Of a stretch of 40,459 bases of DNA, positions 1 to 8,168 are shown one piece after another. Made by a program: the position numbers and the translations under genes. The notes beneath the pieces are model-generated. The model was not told the DNA's origin. It worked only from the letters and a program-made list of their open reading frames with translations, and searched no databases. The stretch comes from an uncultured bacterium (GTDB taxonomy: Bacteria; Acidobacteriota; Thermoanaerobaculia; Multivoradales; J023). The first letter of the stretch is position 1, and every line of letters starts with the position of its first letter. The stretch covers positions 1 to 40,459 of the forward strand of contig CALFAM010000020.1 of assembly GCA_937948815.1 (NCBI GenBank), read 5' to 3'.

Positions 1-307
1 GCTTCACCGGCTGCGGACGGTATTGGCCCGTAAGGAGCGCTGCACGCACCTGTGGCCAGTGATCTCGCAGCCAGACGGGCAGCTCATCCACCGTCATCCC
101 ATCGATACCGGCACTGCCTTTGTTCTGCCGGACTCGCTTCAAAGCGACCTGGAGATTCTGGCGCCGAAGCACCTTCATCAGCAGACCGCCCGTTCCTAGA
201 CGCTCGTCTCCACCGGTCGCCGTAGGCGCTTCCTCACTCCGTCCTACGCTCGGGGATTCACCCCTACCCTCGAACGGGAGCATCAGTTGACTGATCATCT
301 GAGGCAT
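1..307 (-). CDS. ltrA: Group II intron reverse transcriptase/maturase, N-terminal fragment
   Basis: This is a partial frame of 102 codons that runs off the left edge. The visible part contains LLMKVLRRQNLQVALKRV, then RQNKGSAGIDGMTVDEL, then HWPQVRAALLTGQYRPQPVK. These match the RT-0/RT-1 start of group II intron-encoded proteins such as GsI-IIC RT (ALKRVEANQGAPGIDGV, LLAGTYRPAPV). The ATG at 307 has GGAG five bases upstream (GGAGTCGTCATG). A second in-frame ATG lies at 298. The frame stays open upstream to a TAG at 373-371 and encodes EWPNELEGESPADLG, a stretch often seen ahead of such proteins, so a non-ATG start nearer 370 is possible. The catalytic YADD box lies outside the window, so activity cannot be judged. 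Confidence 0.9.
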   Translation of the reverse strand, partial: MPQMISQLMLPFEGRGESPSVGRSEEAPTATGGDERLGTGGLLMKVLRRQNLQVALKRVRQNKGSAGIDGMTVDELPVWLRDHWPQVRAALLTGQYRPQPVK

Positions 308-703
308 GACGACTCCGAGATCCGCGGGCGATTCGCCCTCCAATTCGTTCGGCCATTCAGCTGCAACTGCCTACTATGGCCTCTGCTGACTTCTCGCTCC
401 GCGCTCACTGCGCGTCGCCCTTTCAGGCATGAGGCGAGATCTCCCCGGGTAAGAGCATCGACCGTCTCCGCACGACCGCCGGATCTACGCAGCTTCAGCT
501 TGGTCACGAGAGCTTCGCGGTCTCTGGCCCGCTCGCCCTGATCCACCACGCCTCCTATCCGGTTTCTGTTCGTCGGCCCACGGATCCGCTACACGCTTCC
601 TTCAGCGACGACCTCACGGTCGGCACCTTGCGCTTTGCTTCGGTTCCTGTGACCCAGTTCCGAGAGGACTTACACCTCCAAGTCGATGCCCATGCCGGGC
701 GCA
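308..703 (-). ncRNA. Ribozyme RNA, 5' domains of the group IIC intron
   Basis: This stretch of almost 400 bases has no gene on either strand that I believe. It is the catalytic RNA between the intron's 5' end and its reading frame, mainly domain I with domains II-III following. The evidence is the conserved blocks listed under the intron. The ORFs seen on both strands here are chance frames in structured RNA. I did not fold the RNA. Confidence 0.75.
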
Positions 704-708
704 CCAGC

Positions 709-737
709 AAAACGGCCGACCCGAAGGTCGGCCGTTT
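709..737 (-). terminator. Intrinsic terminator of the pil operon and intron target site
   Basis: Perfect 11-bp stem: AACGGCCGACC (711-721), loop CGAA (722-725), GGTCGGCCGTT (726-736). Read on the minus strand it is followed by TTTT, and it begins 42 bases past the stop of the IPT/PKD gene. It is therefore the likely 3' end of the pilus operon. The group IIC intron starts a few bases further on, at 704. Confidence 0.85.
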
Positions 738-778
738 CATGGTCTGCCCGACGTGCGAGCAGGCGGGCTTACTCCCGC

Positions 779-2809
779 TTAGGGCACCACAGTGACCGTC
801 GTAGAGGTATTCGAAGAACCCCCTGAGTTGGTCGCAATCAGGGTCACGTTGTACGACCCTGCCGCCGCGTAAGAGTGGCTCGGGTTGGTTTCGGTGCTGG
901 TCGAGCCATCACCGAAGTTCCACTGATACGAGATCGGCGCATCACCGGTGGTTGTGTTGGTGAAGAACACCGACTCACCAATGGCGACGTCACCCACCGG
1001 GCTGACCGTGAACGACGCGCTGGGCGGGTTGCCCGGTGGCGGCGGCGGCTCCACACAGTCGAACGGCGGCTCGTAGGTGAAGCGGTCGGTGAGATTGACC
1101 TCGCAACCCGTGAACTCGTTGCGGATCAGCACATCGACCCGCGCCGGTCCGAGCGCCGTTCCCGTGTTGTCCGGCCCGCACATGATCTCCTCGAACATGC
1201 CGGTGAACGGCGGCGTCTCGCCGACGATCGTGCTGGAGGACGGATCGAAGGACACCCCGAAGGCGAGCACGTCGCCGAAGGTGACCGTCACCGGATCGCC
1301 CGTATCGAAGCCTCGTACTCCCGTGATGTTGAAGGAGCCAGGGCCGGTCACGTTGCCGTTCAGATCCGTGCTGACGGAGGACGGCGAGATGCCGCCGATC
1401 GACACCATGATCGGTTCGTACGTGAAGTTGATGCCGCTGGTGAAGCTCTCAGACGTCTCGACGTTGGTGACGCTGAAGGGACCCGATACCGGCTGACAGT
1501 TGGTCAGCGGTACCTTGACCGAGCGTCCGATGATCTCCGTGCCAGTCACCGAGATCCGTTCCTGGGCGAAGCCACCGAAGCTGATCGCCACTGGCTCCTC
1601 GAATCCGGAGCCGAACATGGTCACGACCGTTCCGCCGGTGTAGGGGCCGCGGCCCGGTCCAGCCGACGAGATGAACAGGCCGTTGCCGCCATTCCCGTCT
1701 CCGTATTGGAAGGCACCTGTCAGCGTGGCTTCCTGTCCGGTGCTGAGACTGCGCACGCGCACATCGACGATCGAGTTCTGGTTAGCGAAGTTCGAGCCCG
1801 TTGCCGCAGGAGTCTGGATGACGATCCGGTTGGACGAAACCGAGAGAACCTGCGCTTCGACCAACGACCCACCCGAGAGGAAGACCTGAACTTCGTTGCC
1901 GAAGCCTTCGCCACGGATGGTCACTTCAGTACCACCTTCGTTGGGGCCCGACGTCGGCGAAACCGAGAAGATCAACGGCTGCTGCGGGCCACCGGTACCA
2001 CCGCGGGCGTAGGTAAACGCATTCGGCAGGGTATCGGCCGCTTGCTGCGCATCCGGATCGGTGTCGTTCAGGTTGATCGTGACCGACACGCCGACCGACT
2101 GAACCTGTCCAGTGGGCAGGGCGAAGGGGGGAACCTCGACCTCCAAGACCGAATCCGTGAAGCTACGCACCGGTGCCGGGGTACCGCCGAAGAGAACGCG
2201 GAAGGGATCGGAGAATCCGCTGCCGACGATCCGCGCGATGTACCCGCCTTCCGGCGATCCGACATTCGGAACCACCTCAGCGAGGAAGAAGGGCGCCGGC
2301 GGTGGCGGTCCGGGTGGCGCCACGAATTCCTGCACGTTGACCACAGCCTGGCTGAAGGACGAGTTCAGCTGCCCTTGGATCACGGCAGTTCCCGCCTCTC
2401 CTGGCATGAATCGCAAGACGGCGCTCGCCTGTCCACGCGCCGTCCGCACCACCACCGACCGATCTGTGGTCTGGGTGCCGTCTGCAGCGGTCGAGAGGAA
2501 TGAGCCGATCGTCGTGCTCAAGATGATGGTCGCGTTGTCCGGCGCTGCCTGCCCATTATCTGAGCGGGTCGCGGTCGCGCGTACCAACACATCGATCGGT
2601 GTCGCGTCGATTTCGACCGCATTGGGCTCGGCATCCACGCGGAGCGTGAGAGCCGTCGGTGCGGGCGTCGGAACCGGCGTGGAGGGTTGCTCCGGCTCGG
2701 TTGGCGAGTCCGCATCGCATGCCGTGAACAGCAGCGCGCCCATCAGCGCGAGCAAGGGAAGCAGCCGCCAGAGGGCGGTTGCACGTTTCATTGACTCGAT
2801 CGATCTCAT
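779..2809 (-). CDS. Large exported IPT/TIG and PKD-domain lipoprotein, last gene of the pil operon
   Basis: The 676-residue product starts with a lipoprotein signal (WRLLPLLALMGALLFTAC, lipid cysteine near residue 31) and a Pro/Thr linker. An invasin/Big-like beta domain follows (about 57-165). Three or four IPT/TIG domains come next (about 180-580), recognisable by repeats such as SPTSGPNEGGTEVTIRGEGF and GGTVVTMFGSGF. The C-terminal PKD domain contains YQWNFGDGS and SYAAAGSYNVTLIA (about 595-676). It lies downstream of pilQ and a small lipoprotein, on the same strand, and ends at a strong terminator. The start at 2809 has GGAG seven bases upstream; an ATG at 2791 is the alternative. It is probably a cell-surface adhesion or scaffold protein. 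A link to the pilus is inferred from position only. Confidence 0.85.
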   Translation of the reverse strand: MRSIESMKRATALWRLLPLLALMGALLFTACDADSPTEPEQPSTPVPTPAPTALTLRVDAEPNAVEIDATPIDVLVRATATRSDNGQAAPDNATIILSTTIGSFLSTAADGTQTTDRSVVVRTARGQASAVLRFMPGEAGTAVIQGQLNSSFSQAVVNVQEFVAPPGPPPPAPFFLAEVVPNVGSPEGGYIARIVGSGFSDPFRVLFGGTPAPVRSFTDSVLEVEVPPFALPTGQVQSVGVSVTINLNDTDPDAQQAADTLPNAFTYARGGTGGPQQPLIFSVSPTSGPNEGGTEVTIRGEGFGNEVQVFLSGGSLVEAQVLSVSSNRIVIQTPAATGSNFANQNSIVDVRVRSLSTGQEATLTGAFQYGDGNGGNGLFISSAGPGRGPYTGGTVVTMFGSGFEEPVAISFGGFAQERISVTGTEIIGRSVKVPLTNCQPVSGPFSVTNVETSESFTSGINFTYEPIMVSIGGISPSSVSTDLNGNVTGPGSFNITGVRGFDTGDPVTVTFGDVLAFGVSFDPSSSTIVGETPPFTGMFEEIMCGPDNTGTALGPARVDVLIRNEFTGCEVNLTDRFTYEPPFDCVEPPPPPGNPPSASFTVSPVGDVAIGESVFFTNTTTGDAPISYQWNFGDGSTSTETNPSHSYAAAGSYNVTLIATNSGGSSNTSTTVTVVP

Positions 2810-2911
2810 CGCGACGCTCCATCCACAAGCTGACGACACGGAACCTTCTGGCCAAAGGATGTGTACGCTGCTGTGGCTCGCTTCTGCATGACTCGTTACT
2901 GCCTAGACTCG

Positions 2912-3463
2912 CTACTGTGTGAATTCGATGGTCTGACCGCGTGGCGTGCTGGAAACGGCCGTTCCGGCACGCGTTCGTCCGAAGACACGCATGATCAGAT
3001 CCAGACGAATGACTTCCAGACCCGTCTCCTGGTCGAGGCCGCCATTCGCGAACATTAGGTCCGCCAGCGGCGGGCTGCGGAACTGTTCGAAGGACATCAC
3101 GTCCCAGTTGTTGAGGTTCAACGACCCACCGATCGGCACCGTACCGAGTACGTCGACGACGTAGGGCGGCGGCACACGCGAGCCCGCATCACTTCGCTCG
3201 AACCGAACCTCGAGCCGCTCGAGCTCGACGTCCATGATCTGACTGGTGACGGCACCCGGGACGGAAGAAACGCTGTTGATGATGATCTGCGGCAACATCA
3301 AGCTATCGGCACCGTTGACGTTTACACGGAAGGGGATTCCCTGCCCAGCGACGTCGAGCTCGAGCAGAACGCCGCCCGAATCAGTGCGATCGATGCTGTT
3401 GTCACAGCTGATCGTGAGAGACGCGAGAAGCGTGATCAGTAGCAGACGAATGAAATGCTTCAC
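2912..3463 (-). CDS. Small lipoprotein directly downstream of PilQ
   Basis: This 183-residue protein has a short signal peptide and lipobox (MKHFIRLLLITLLASLTISC). The mature part appears to be a beta-rich domain (GGVLLELDVAGQGIPFRVNV). It starts with GTG at 3463, preceded by AGGAGG six bases away and lying 19 bases past the pilQ stop, so the two are surely co-translated from one message. I do not recognise the family. Its size, lipidation and place after the secretin gene would suit a pilotin or a secretin-associated lipoprotein, but nothing in the sequence proves this. Confidence 0.8.
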   Translation of the reverse strand: MKHFIRLLLITLLASLTISCDNSIDRTDSGGVLLELDVAGQGIPFRVNVNGADSLMLPQIIINSVSSVPGAVTSQIMDVELERLEVRFERSDAGSRVPPPYVVDVLGTVPIGGSLNLNNWDVMSFEQFRSPPLADLMFANGGLDQETGLEVIRLDLIMRVFGRTRAGTAVSSTPRGQTIEFTQ

Positions 3464-3482
3464 AATATCCTCCTCGTCCAGC

Positions 3483-6233
3483 TCACATCTGGATGATGCG
3501 TGGTGTGACGAAGATCAAGAGCTCTTCGTTTCGATGGTCGTTCGATCGGTTCCGGAACAGGTGCTTGAGAATCGGCACGTTGGCGAGCCCGGGGACGCGC
3601 CCCTGATTCTTGTTGTTCGAAACCTCGTAGATTCCGCCAATGACCGCTGTACCGCCATCGCGAACGATGACTGCGGTGGACGCTTCGCGCGTCGCGATCG
3701 GTGCGTTGGTGGCACCCGGGATCAACAGGGCGGTCTGCGGCTCGCGCTTCTGCACACGGATATCCATCTGGATCGTGCCTTCGGCGGTCACATGCGGCGT
3801 GACGGAAAGCTGCAGGGTCGCGTTGACGAACTGCGTGGTCACCGTGTTGTTGGCAACGGTCTGGGTCGGCAGCTGAATTCCGCTCTGAATCGAAGCTTCC
3901 CGGTTCGAAAGCGTCATCACGCTCGGCGCCGTCACCACATTGACCAGACCCTCGTTCTCGGCAGCGAGAAGCTGTGCGTCGAGCGAGAAGCTATCCAGCA
4001 CGTTTCCGAGCGAGAGATTGAGGAAACCGTTGTTACCGCCGGTCAAGAGGTTCACGCCGCCATCTGCGGTGACGTTATTCGGGAATTCCAAGCCCGTGGT
4101 GTTACCAAGACGGTTGCTGGCCTCGCCGTTGAAGCTCCACTGGACGCCGAGCGAGCGGCTGAACGTCTTGGTCGCCTCGACCACGCGGGCCTCGATGCGA
4201 ACCTGCGGCTGAGCCGTGTCCAGCAGATCGATCACCGCAAGCACCGTATTCATGATCTCGGGCAGCTCCCGGATGATCAGTGTATTGGTGCGTTCGTCGA
4301 TCTGAACGGTACCGCGCCGGCTGAGCACGGAACTACGGCTACCACCGGCACGCTGACCGCCTCGGCTACCTTCGCCCTGAAGCATAGTCCGGACTTCGCC
4401 AACGTCCGCATAGCTCAGCCGCCGGACGATGGTGGTCAGCGGAACACTCTGCTGACGCAGCTCGTCCAGCCGCCGGCGCTCTTGGGCTTCGGCGCGGAGC
4501 TGGGACAACGGCGCGATCCGAACGATCGTGCCGTCGATGTCCATTCCAAGGTTGTTGATCTTGAGAATCTGCTCGAGCGCCTGATCCCAGGGCACACTGT
4601 TGAGCTCGACGGTGACGCTGCCTTGAACGCCAGGCTGAATCACGAAGTTGAGATCACTGATCTTCGAGAACGTGCGCAGGGTTTCGACCAGGTCGGCATC
4701 TCGCAAGCCCATGGTGATCGGATCGCCAACGTAGGTCTTCTGCTGGCTCGACACCACGAGCGATTGGAAGCTCGGAGGAATCGGGTTGTCCGCTTCCGCC
4801 GAACCTTGCGGCGAGGTCACCTGCACCTGCTGGGCCTCGAAGCGGCTGACGTCCGCCATGGCCGGCTGATCCTCGGGTCGGAAGACCGGGATCGGCGGTG
4901 CCGCGGGGGGCGTCGTCTCGACCGTCACCTGCGACGGAGCTTGGGCCATGACGGTCGGCGCATCGTCTTCGAAGGACTCGGGCATCGCAACCTGGGCCGG
5001 TACGTCGACACGCTCCATCTCGGCCGGCGCTTCGGCAACGGTAACCGTCGGGGGAGCAGCAGCGGACGGCGTCGAAACGGTGGCAGACGCTGGCGGCGTC
5101 GCCATCTCTTCAGCCGCAATTTCCTCGGCCGGAACACCCGCACCGGGTGGCGCACCGAGGTCGGCCATCACGGTGTCCTCGACCATCGGCGTGCCCGCAC
5201 CAAAGACGATCATCAGGCCGTCTGCACTGCGTTCGATGCGTGGCGGGACAAAGGCTTGAAGGTCGAATACGACGCGCGACACGGGCTCGGGGCGCGGCTT
5301 GAACTGACCGATTCGAACTTGGTCGACATTCTTCGAGTCGACTGGCACGGTGGTCCGCAAGCTGGTGTTGACCACACCATCCAGATCGAGCACGAAGCGG
5401 TCAGGGTTCTGCAGCCGGAAGGTGGCAAAGGCGAACTCGCCATCGCCTTCGACCCGGATGACCGTCTCGCCACCCGTCTCGACAACCGAGACTTCGGTCA
5501 GTCGACTTGCCGCCACACCTTCGATCGGCGGCCCGAGGCGGGGCGCTTCCGGAGTCCCGTAGTCGCCGCTGGCAAATGTGACGACCGAGGCGTCCGCACC
5601 ATGGCTGGCGGCTTGGGCTGCCGGCAGTGGCGCTGCCGGCTCCGGAGCCTCACCGGCCGAGGCCGCTTGGGTCTTGACCATCGGCGGCTCGGCCATGGTC
5701 TCGGAGCCCGCGCGACGCGCCGGCGGCTCGGCGCGAGCCACTGCCACGGGAATGTCGCTACCGGCCGGGACCACCGCCAGATGCAGCACGTCTCCCTGAC
5801 TGGTGAGCGCGTGCTCGGTAGGCTGGCGCGTTTGAATGACCAGTCGAGTCAATGGCCGGTCCGCATCGTCGAGACGTTCGACATCGACCGAGCTGATCAG
5901 ACCCGTCGTCCGCGACAGGTTGACCATCCCTGGGCCGGGTACCGAATTTGGCAGCTCGACTACCAGATTGCCTTGCGCATCGCGATAGGTCGTCCAGACC
6001 AGGGCCCGGTCCGCCACCACGTCGATGTCGATTCCTGGTCCCTTTTCGACCGCGCGCAGGCTCTCGATCGTAGCTGGGCCATTCGTCGCCGCGCTGGTCG
6101 CGCTCGCAACCTCGGGCCGCGCAGGGGCGCGCCGAGCTGAGCCACCGCAAGCCTGCATGACGAGCAGCAGCAGCATCGCACTGATCGAGACGCGAAGGTA
6201 CGCGCCGCGGTTCTTACCTGTCCTTTGAGCCAT
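3483..6233 (-). CDS. pilQ: PilQ, type IV pilus outer-membrane secretin
   Basis: PilQ forms the multimeric channel through which the pilus crosses the outer membrane. The 916-residue product has an N-terminal export signal, two AMIN peptidoglycan-binding domains (about 60-158 and 242-345), a Pro/Ala/Glu-rich linker (about 346-495), an STN/N0 domain (about 499-580; DADLVETLRTFSKISDLNFV), a secretin_N domain (about 600-668; ERTNTLIIRELPEIMN) and the secretin barrel (about 690-916). The barrel includes APSVMTLSNREASIQSG and VPGLANVPILKHLFRN and ends in LLIFVTPRI. The ATG at 6233 follows AAGGA; the longer frame from 6281 lacks such support. A cysteine near residue 29 (LLLLVMQAC) could be lipidated, though its lipobox is not ideal. 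It is longer than typical PilQ because of the linker. Confidence 0.96.
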   Translation of the reverse strand: MAQRTGKNRGAYLRVSISAMLLLLVMQACGGSARRAPARPEVASATSAATNGPATIESLRAVEKGPGIDIDVVADRALVWTTYRDAQGNLVVELPNSVPGPGMVNLSRTTGLISSVDVERLDDADRPLTRLVIQTRQPTEHALTSQGDVLHLAVVPAGSDIPVAVARAEPPARRAGSETMAEPPMVKTQAASAGEAPEPAAPLPAAQAASHGADASVVTFASGDYGTPEAPRLGPPIEGVAASRLTEVSVVETGGETVIRVEGDGEFAFATFRLQNPDRFVLDLDGVVNTSLRTTVPVDSKNVDQVRIGQFKPRPEPVSRVVFDLQAFVPPRIERSADGLMIVFGAGTPMVEDTVMADLGAPPGAGVPAEEIAAEEMATPPASATVSTPSAAAPPTVTVAEAPAEMERVDVPAQVAMPESFEDDAPTVMAQAPSQVTVETTPPAAPPIPVFRPEDQPAMADVSRFEAQQVQVTSPQGSAEADNPIPPSFQSLVVSSQQKTYVGDPITMGLRDADLVETLRTFSKISDLNFVIQPGVQGSVTVELNSVPWDQALEQILKINNLGMDIDGTIVRIAPLSQLRAEAQERRRLDELRQQSVPLTTIVRRLSYADVGEVRTMLQGEGSRGGQRAGGSRSSVLSRRGTVQIDERTNTLIIRELPEIMNTVLAVIDLLDTAQPQVRIEARVVEATKTFSRSLGVQWSFNGEASNRLGNTTGLEFPNNVTADGGVNLLTGGNNGFLNLSLGNVLDSFSLDAQLLAAENEGLVNVVTAPSVMTLSNREASIQSGIQLPTQTVANNTVTTQFVNATLQLSVTPHVTAEGTIQMDIRVQKREPQTALLIPGATNAPIATREASTAVIVRDGGTAVIGGIYEVSNNKNQGRVPGLANVPILKHLFRNRSNDHRNEELLIFVTPRIIQM

Positions 6234-6284
6234 TCTTCCTTGTCCTCGGCTCGCTGGCCGTCCGTTCCCGTTGCGGCACAACCC

Positions 6285-6911
6285 TCAAGGCTCGTACAGC
6301 CTCATCGCGACTTCGCGAAATGGTTTGAGGGCCGTCGGATCGTCCACCGACTGTTTGAACACGATCTCATCGACCGTGACATCGACAACATCACCATCCC
6401 AGAGCTGATCTCCGGGACGCAACAAATAGCTGATTTGGTCACTCGCCGCTTGCACCTGCGCCGCAGGTCCGGCCGGGGTCACGAAGATTCCCTCCAGCCG
6501 CAAGTCGTCGATCAGCAACCCAGCGATACCCTCCGGACGGATAGCGCCCTCGTCTTCAGGCTCTGCCCGGCGAAGCAGCGATCGGAACGGGTCGCGCCTC
6601 CCACCAGGCTCGTAGAGACTCCGCTCGTCCGTATAGAGCGCGTCCTCATCTTGGGCGAGGAGCGCGTCGATATCGCCAAAATCCTGTCCGCTCGAGGTCT
6701 CACCGTCCTCGTCTTCGTCCGTGCTGTCCGCAGGCTCATCGGCGCCAGCGAGCAGCTCGTTCATCGCACCGGCAGCTTCGGCAAGCTCGCCAGTCTCTTC
6801 GGCGTCTTGTGCGGTCGTGGGCCAGGCCAGGAACATCGCCAGGGCGATCAACAGCCCCAGTTGGACGAGCCGCTGGCGGGCAAGCTGGTGACGAGCGTTC
6901 GGTAGGCTCAT
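6285..6911 (-). CDS. pilP: PilP, pilus alignment-complex protein
   Basis: PilP links the inner-membrane PilNO complex to the secretin PilQ in the periplasm. The 208-residue product has an N-terminal hydrophobic signal (LVQLGLLIALAMFLAW), an acidic low-complexity stretch (about 35-80), then the diagnostic GRRDPFRSLLRR. The beta domain follows, with GLLIDDLRLEGIFVTP and YLLRPGDQLWDGDVV. The usual PilP lipobox cysteine is missing, so it is probably a secreted or membrane-anchored form. Its ATG overlaps the pilO stop by four bases (ATGA), and pilQ starts 51 bases downstream. Confidence 0.93.
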   Translation of the reverse strand: MSLPNARHQLARQRLVQLGLLIALAMFLAWPTTAQDAEETGELAEAAGAMNELLAGADEPADSTDEDEDGETSSGQDFGDIDALLAQDEDALYTDERSLYEPGGRRDPFRSLLRRAEPEDEGAIRPEGIAGLLIDDLRLEGIFVTPAGPAAQVQAASDQISYLLRPGDQLWDGDVVDVTVDEIVFKQSVDDPTALKPFREVAMRLYEP

Positions 6912-7507
6912 AGCTCGGGCTCCAGCTCGGGCTCAGGCTCGTTGTAGAGGAAGGTCTTGGCCGTGAAGTCCGCACGAATGGTGTGGTAGCTGGCGTCGTC
7001 CTGACCTCTCGACAGTGCGTTGATGTTCATGCTGTCGACGTTGATGATACGGGCGAAGCGGCCGATCTTGTCGAAGAACTGCGCGAGGTTGTGGTACGTG
7101 CCCTGTAGCTCGATCTTGATCGGCCACTCGCTGTAGAAGTCCACCGGCTGGGGCGACTGCGGCCCGAACCGTAGGAGCTCGAAATCACCTTGCTCGGTCA
7201 GGCGGCGAATGCGCACCAAGAGCTCTTCGGTATTGCGCCGCGACGGCAGCACCTTGAGCAGTTTGCTGAGCTCGACCTCGAGCCGGGCAACCTCTTCTTC
7301 GAACTGAGGCTTGCGGGCTTCGGCCGCCCGCCCCTCGTTGATCTTCTGCTGCAGACCGGTCAGCGCAGTCTCTTTGGCAGTGAGCTGGTCGCCCATCGCG
7401 CGGAGCTTGAACCAGTGGACGCCGGCCACAATGAGCCCGGCGAGCACGAGCGCAACGCCCGCTGAGACGTACCAGGGCTTTCCTTCGAGTCCGGTTTCGA
7501 TTGCCAT
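6908..7507 (-). CDS. pilO: PilO, inner-membrane pilus assembly protein
   Basis: PilO pairs with PilN in the inner-membrane alignment complex of type IV pili. The 199-residue product has one transmembrane helix (VSAGVALVLAGLIVAGVHWF), a periplasmic coiled coil (about 40-90), and a ferredoxin-like domain with IKIELQGTYHNLAQFFDKIG and FARIINVDSMNI, the typical PilO core. It ends in a Glu/Pro tail. GAGGAA lies upstream of the ATG at 7507. The 3' end overlaps pilP by four bases. Confidence 0.95.
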   Translation of the reverse strand: MAIETGLEGKPWYVSAGVALVLAGLIVAGVHWFKLRAMGDQLTAKETALTGLQQKINEGRAAEARKPQFEEEVARLEVELSKLLKVLPSRRNTEELLVRIRRLTEQGDFELLRFGPQSPQPVDFYSEWPIKIELQGTYHNLAQFFDKIGRFARIINVDSMNINALSRGQDDASYHTIRADFTAKTFLYNEPEPELEPEL

Positions 7508-7523
7508 CGTTCGGTTCCTCGCC

Positions 7524-8165
7524 TCAGCGCGCCGCGGCGGCAGTCGTATCTTCCGGATCGTCCGGAATGCCGTCGCCGTCTTCGTCGACTGCTGCTGTCT
7601 GGTAGGCGAAACTGAAGTTCAGGTTGTAGCTGTAGAGTTCACGCTCGCCGCGGACTTTCACGATGTCCTTGGTGTCTGGCTCGAGGAATTCGGGCACCTC
7701 GTTGAGTGCGCCGATGAAGCTGGCCACCGCATTGGTGTTGAACGCTTGGCCACGAAGCTGGACGCTGTTGCCTGAAAGCCGCAAGGAGTTGATCCAGAGC
7801 AGCTCCGGGAGGGCGCGCGAGATCGAATCCATGATTTTCACAGGACCCTTCTGGCGCCGCTTGAGCGTCTCGATCACTTCGATCTTGGTCTTCAGCTCCG
7901 CCTGTTGGAGCTTGAATTCTTCGACCTGATCGATGATCTCTTGCAGCTCGTCGACTTCTCGCTGCGCCTGCACGATCCGGGCGTCGACCTCGGCGATCTC
8001 ATTCTTCTTGAGCCACCAGAGCCCGCCGCCGGCCAGGAGGCCGAGGATCAGCCCGCTGGCCACGAAGAGTAGAGACGGATCTTGGTCGCCGAGGCTGAAG
8101 GCCGCCTTGGCCCGCCGTGCGACGACTGGCCTTCGCCCCTCGGAGAGGAGATTGATGCGAATCAT
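7524..8165 (-). CDS. pilN: PilN, inner-membrane pilus assembly protein
   Basis: PilN bridges the cytoplasmic PilM to the periplasmic PilOP. The 213-residue protein begins MIRINLL, the short N-terminal motif that in known systems docks into PilM. One membrane helix follows (LLFVASGLILGLLAGGGLWW), then a coiled coil (about 75-120) and the periplasmic fold (WINSLRLSGNSVQLRGQAFN, VASFIGALNEVPEF). The C-terminus has a short acidic stretch (DEDGDGIPDDPED). It starts only three bases after pilM, with a GGGAG ribosome site inside the end of pilM. Confidence 0.95.
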   Translation of the reverse strand: MIRINLLSEGRRPVVARRAKAAFSLGDQDPSLLFVASGLILGLLAGGGLWWLKKNEIAEVDARIVQAQREVDELQEIIDQVEEFKLQQAELKTKIEVIETLKRRQKGPVKIMDSISRALPELLWINSLRLSGNSVQLRGQAFNTNAVASFIGALNEVPEFLEPDTKDIVKVRGERELYSYNLNFSFAYQTAAVDEDGDGIPDDPEDTTAAAAR

Positions 8166-8168
8166 GGC

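Larger units (their letters stand above)
1..704 (-). mobile_element. Group II intron, bacterial class C, 5' part (truncated by window edge)
   Basis: Read on the minus strand, the element opens at 704 with GTGCGCCCGGCATGGGC. This is nearly the same as the 5' end I remember for the Oceanobacillus iheyensis IIC intron (GTGTGCCCGGCATGGG). Further in come GAGGTGTAAGTCCTC (about 675-661), CTTACCCGGGGAG (about 455-440) and GAAGTCAGCAGAGGCCATAG (about 391-372), the last two also close to the O. iheyensis intron. A reverse transcriptase frame follows. The 5' boundary lies a few bases after the T-run of a strong terminator hairpin, the preferred target of IIC introns. Domains V and VI and the 3' end lie beyond position 1. 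The positions of the RNA motifs are read by eye, and the class rests on remembered sequence similarity. Confidence 0.88.

Noticed and set aside
287..549. Short frames on both strands next to the intron reverse transcriptase
   Set aside because: They fall in structured intron RNA and overlap each other; nothing protein-like.
875..2503. Plus-strand frame of 542 codons opposite the IPT/PKD gene
   Set aside because: Same kind of antisense shadow; the minus-strand protein has clear domains and a signal.
3246..6140. Very long open frame on the plus strand (964 codons)
   Set aside because: It lies antisense to pilQ, whose protein is unmistakable. Its Arg/His/Asp-rich translation is what a GC-rich gene gives on the opposite strand.
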